This document shows positions 61,410 through 64,000 of a stretch of 64,000 nucleotides of DNA, in pieces. The notes beneath the pieces were generated by a model, which was not told where the DNA came from, did not search any database, and worked only from the letters and a program-made list of their open reading frames with translations. Position numbers and translations under genes: made by a program. Within the stretch, counting starts at the first letter, position 1, and each line of letters opens with the position of its first letter. This stretch comes from Eulemur rufifrons (lineage: Eukaryota > Chordata > Mammalia > Primates > Lemuridae). The stretch covers positions 44,800,001 to 44,864,000 of the forward strand of contig NC_090986.1 of assembly GCF_041146395.1 (NCBI RefSeq). The letters are read 5' to 3'.

Positions 61410-64000
61410 TTTAAAAATGTTTTGTTTTCTGTCCTATTTCTTTGTTTTCTATTGCATATGACAGTATCATAATCCCAATAGTCGGATGGTTTCTTCCTCT
61501 TTCTTCTCCAAGATTTCCAATATGCAGTGTTAACCTTGGGTTTAACAAGAACATGAAATGTTTTTCAAAGCCATCTTATTTTTCTTATCCAGAATTTAAA
61601 AATACATTAATATTAACCTAAATAAATGTATATAATAATATGATTTTCAAAAAATTATTTTTACAGGTAAGTAGAGATTTGACAACAGTTCGAAAATTAT
61701 GCCTTCTTCTATTATTGTCTTAATATTTTTGTGAGTCAGTTGGATTTAAAATAGATAAATATGCCAAAAACATCCACTGTAGTTATTTGTATACACAGGC
61801 ATTAAAAGACAGGTCATCATTGCATTATTGTTTATTGGTGTGTCCATAACACAATTATGTTTCTTTGTAAAATGGTTCAAAGACACTTATACTAATGTGC
61901 TAAATATACTCCAGATGTTTCCTTATAAAAAGCAGCTCTTCACCAGAAGCTCATAGAGCAAATTTCAGAATTTAAAAGAAAACAGTTCCTGTACATGCCA
62001 TTTTAACAAAAAGGAGTTCTTAGGTATTTAATTTGTTTTGAAAAATCACGTTTTAGCCTATAGCTGAAGTCTTAAGTAGTTATTTCATATAAATTATTTT
62101 ACCTAAGAGCAACATTTGATGAAGTTTAACAGAATATATCTATCCAGGTGACTTCAAGTCTAGGCCAGTCTCTCTCAATGAGAGAGAGCATCTGTGTACT
62201 GTTGACAACAGTCTTAACATCCCCTGATGCAATGTGAGAGAATGGATGATAGAACAGGCAAAAAGTAGCAAAGGTACAATAGTTTAATATTGGAGGAAAT
62301 ATTGAAATTATTTAAGACAGATTTTATGATTATAGGAAAAACAACAGATTATAGTAATTTTTTGTTACAGAGTAATTTTTTTTATTTTTTAAATTATTTT
62401 TGTAATTTTTTTTATTACACAGAGTAATTTTTCCAATCAGATAGCTGTTTGTTTTTTAATAATTAAGGGTCTCCTAGAAGGTAATTATTTTAATAAGGTA
62501 TTTAATAAGATATTTAATAAGATATTAATAGATTTGTCTTCACACTGAAAATATTTAAAATCCAATAGCTTTGTTACTATTATTACTAGATAATGATAAT
62601 TTGCAGAGATGTTATTTTTGTAAGTTGAAGATTTTTTTTTTAAATCCTGTTTCTTTGACCATTTTAGAAAAGATGGCAATTTCATCATTCAACATTTATT
62701 TTTTAACAAGCCATGTGCCTTTTTAATATGGATGTTGGGAAAAATTATTAGGAAAAAAAAATGAATGTGACTGATTCAGCCAAATACCACCCTGAGTTGT
62801 CATTGTCATTGTTTTTATGAACTGAAAACCTGTATTTGGCACTTAGTTCTGGTATTGAATCACTGTGTGACCCATGGTAGGTTGCATACTACCTTACATT
62901 TTTCACTGGTCACATTATGGTAACAGTTATTATACTCGATAATTTTTAAGATAAAAAATTAATAAGGATGTTTAAATTTTACTTAAAGGCCACCAGTGGG
63001 TGCTGATATTGTCAGAAAACCAATCATCAATTAAAAACAGTTTTAAAACATTTTTATTACTTTAATTATTGTCACAGCAATTTAAAAAGAATATCATTAC
63101 CATTTATTCTTGGGATAAAAATGAGTGTTTATATTTAAATTTCAAATTGGAGTATAAAGGTAAAAATAAAATTATCCGTATTGCTGATAATCCTCTTAAG
63201 TAATTTTTCCATTGCCAGCTACCAAAATTTTATTGGTCAATTTGACCTTGCAAACTTCCTTCCCTCCCTGCCCATGAAAAACTGATGAAAAGTACTTCGA
63301 ATAGAATGTCTTCACTACATATAATAGAAGCTATAGGCAGAATGATTTGGTTTCATACAAACAGTGGCTTTCAACAAGTCTGCCATCTGCCTGTAATCTA
63401 CACTATAATATAATATCATTTCAGTGGTCCTTCAAATGTACTGAGTTCTTCTCTTTTATTAATATATGCAGTACCTCAATTTAAAGCCACCTGTCTCTGT
63501 AATGTTTTTAAGGGGCACCTTGTAATTACTGGATATCATAACTAATTATCATATTATAAGTTGGACAAATGGCACTTTTTCAAATTATACTTAGTTGTGT
63601 CTATTTGTTTTTTGTCTTTGTTTAGGCTGCCCACCTGAAATAGTAGTTAGGATTGTTAAATCTTTAAATTTAATCATAACGTTATACCTTCATTCATTAT
63701 TAATTGAGGGCCTAAGATAAGTCAGGCATTCATGTATTCATGTTGATTGTCTTATTAAAACGAATATTTTAGCTTAGAAGTGGAGAGCTTTGAATATTAT
63801 AAAAATGCATTAACACATCCCTGTGTACTAAGAATTTATTGTAACCTGTGTAACCTGCATTAAATTTTAGGAGTCATAGACCAATATTTGCTTATTCTTG
63901 CTCAGCTCCTCAAGATTTTAAAAAAACATATTCAGCTTGGCTCATTTGGGATTTATTCTGTGGTTTACAGTAGAAATAAACTTTTAGTAGAAATACATTT
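61410..64000. other. AT-rich intron to window end
   Basis: No gene seen. A stretch at 63690-63740 ('cattcattattaattgaggg' and 'cctaagataagtcaggcatt') resembles the tail of an L2 or MIR in antisense but is short. A 12-bp tandem repeat is listed separately. Confidence 0.45.
62491..62526. repeat. 12-bp tandem repeat, three units
   Basis: taataaggtatt, taataagatatt, taataagatatt in a row (62491-62526), one substitution among the three. Confidence 0.95.

Overview
This window is vertebrate nuclear DNA from a primate, most likely a strepsirrhine (lemur-type). It is not microbial. Two dimeric Alu elements carry the long T-rich linker seen in lemur and galago Alus, and one truncated L1 has a 3' end that I recognise as the lemur-type L1 3' UTR. 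Older primate and mammalian repeats (L1, L2, MIR, MaLR LTR, hAT-Charlie MITEs) make up most of the other recognisable sequence. The species is inferred from these repeats only.

The only protein-coding sequence I can support is one internal exon of DACH1 (dachshund family transcription factor 1) at 15052-15213 on the + strand. It is 162 bp with splice phases 1-1, bounded by consensus AG and GTGAGT sites. It encodes a nine-alanine run followed by a basic segment and an Asn/Ser-rich segment. The whole window therefore lies inside DACH1: 1-15051 is the end of the upstream intron and 15214-64000 is the beginning of the downstream intron. No other open reading frame of 60 codons or more looks like a real gene. 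Several are L1 or L2 remnants and the rest look like chance.

Layout. 1-11.5 kb: AT-rich intron with a GC-richer island at 1.44-1.86 kb, a few MIR fragments and a possible conserved element near 7.7-7.9 kb. 11.5-15.05 kb: old repeats (MER5A-like, antisense L2, MIR) leading up to the exon. 15.2-29 kb: mostly repeat-poor intron with several blocks that look like conserved non-coding elements (18.6-18.9, 20.3-21.1 and 23.7-24.3 kb). 29-33 kb: L1, MIR, L2 and an Alu. 34.4-43.1 kb: further candidate regulatory blocks and a MER1-like MITE. 44.6-54.3 kb: repeat-dense (MER3-like MITE, L1, MIRs, two L2 copies, a MaLR LTR nested in L2, and the second Alu). 54.3-60 kb: intron with a candidate element at 57.5-58.0 kb. 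60-61.4 kb: L2, MIR and the lemur-type L1. 61.4-64 kb: AT-rich intron.

DACH1 introns and the flanking gene deserts are known to hold many long-range developmental enhancers, so the biology of this window is probably regulatory. I found no undescribed gene system. Every enhancer call below rests on composition and motif content alone and needs an alignment to confirm it.
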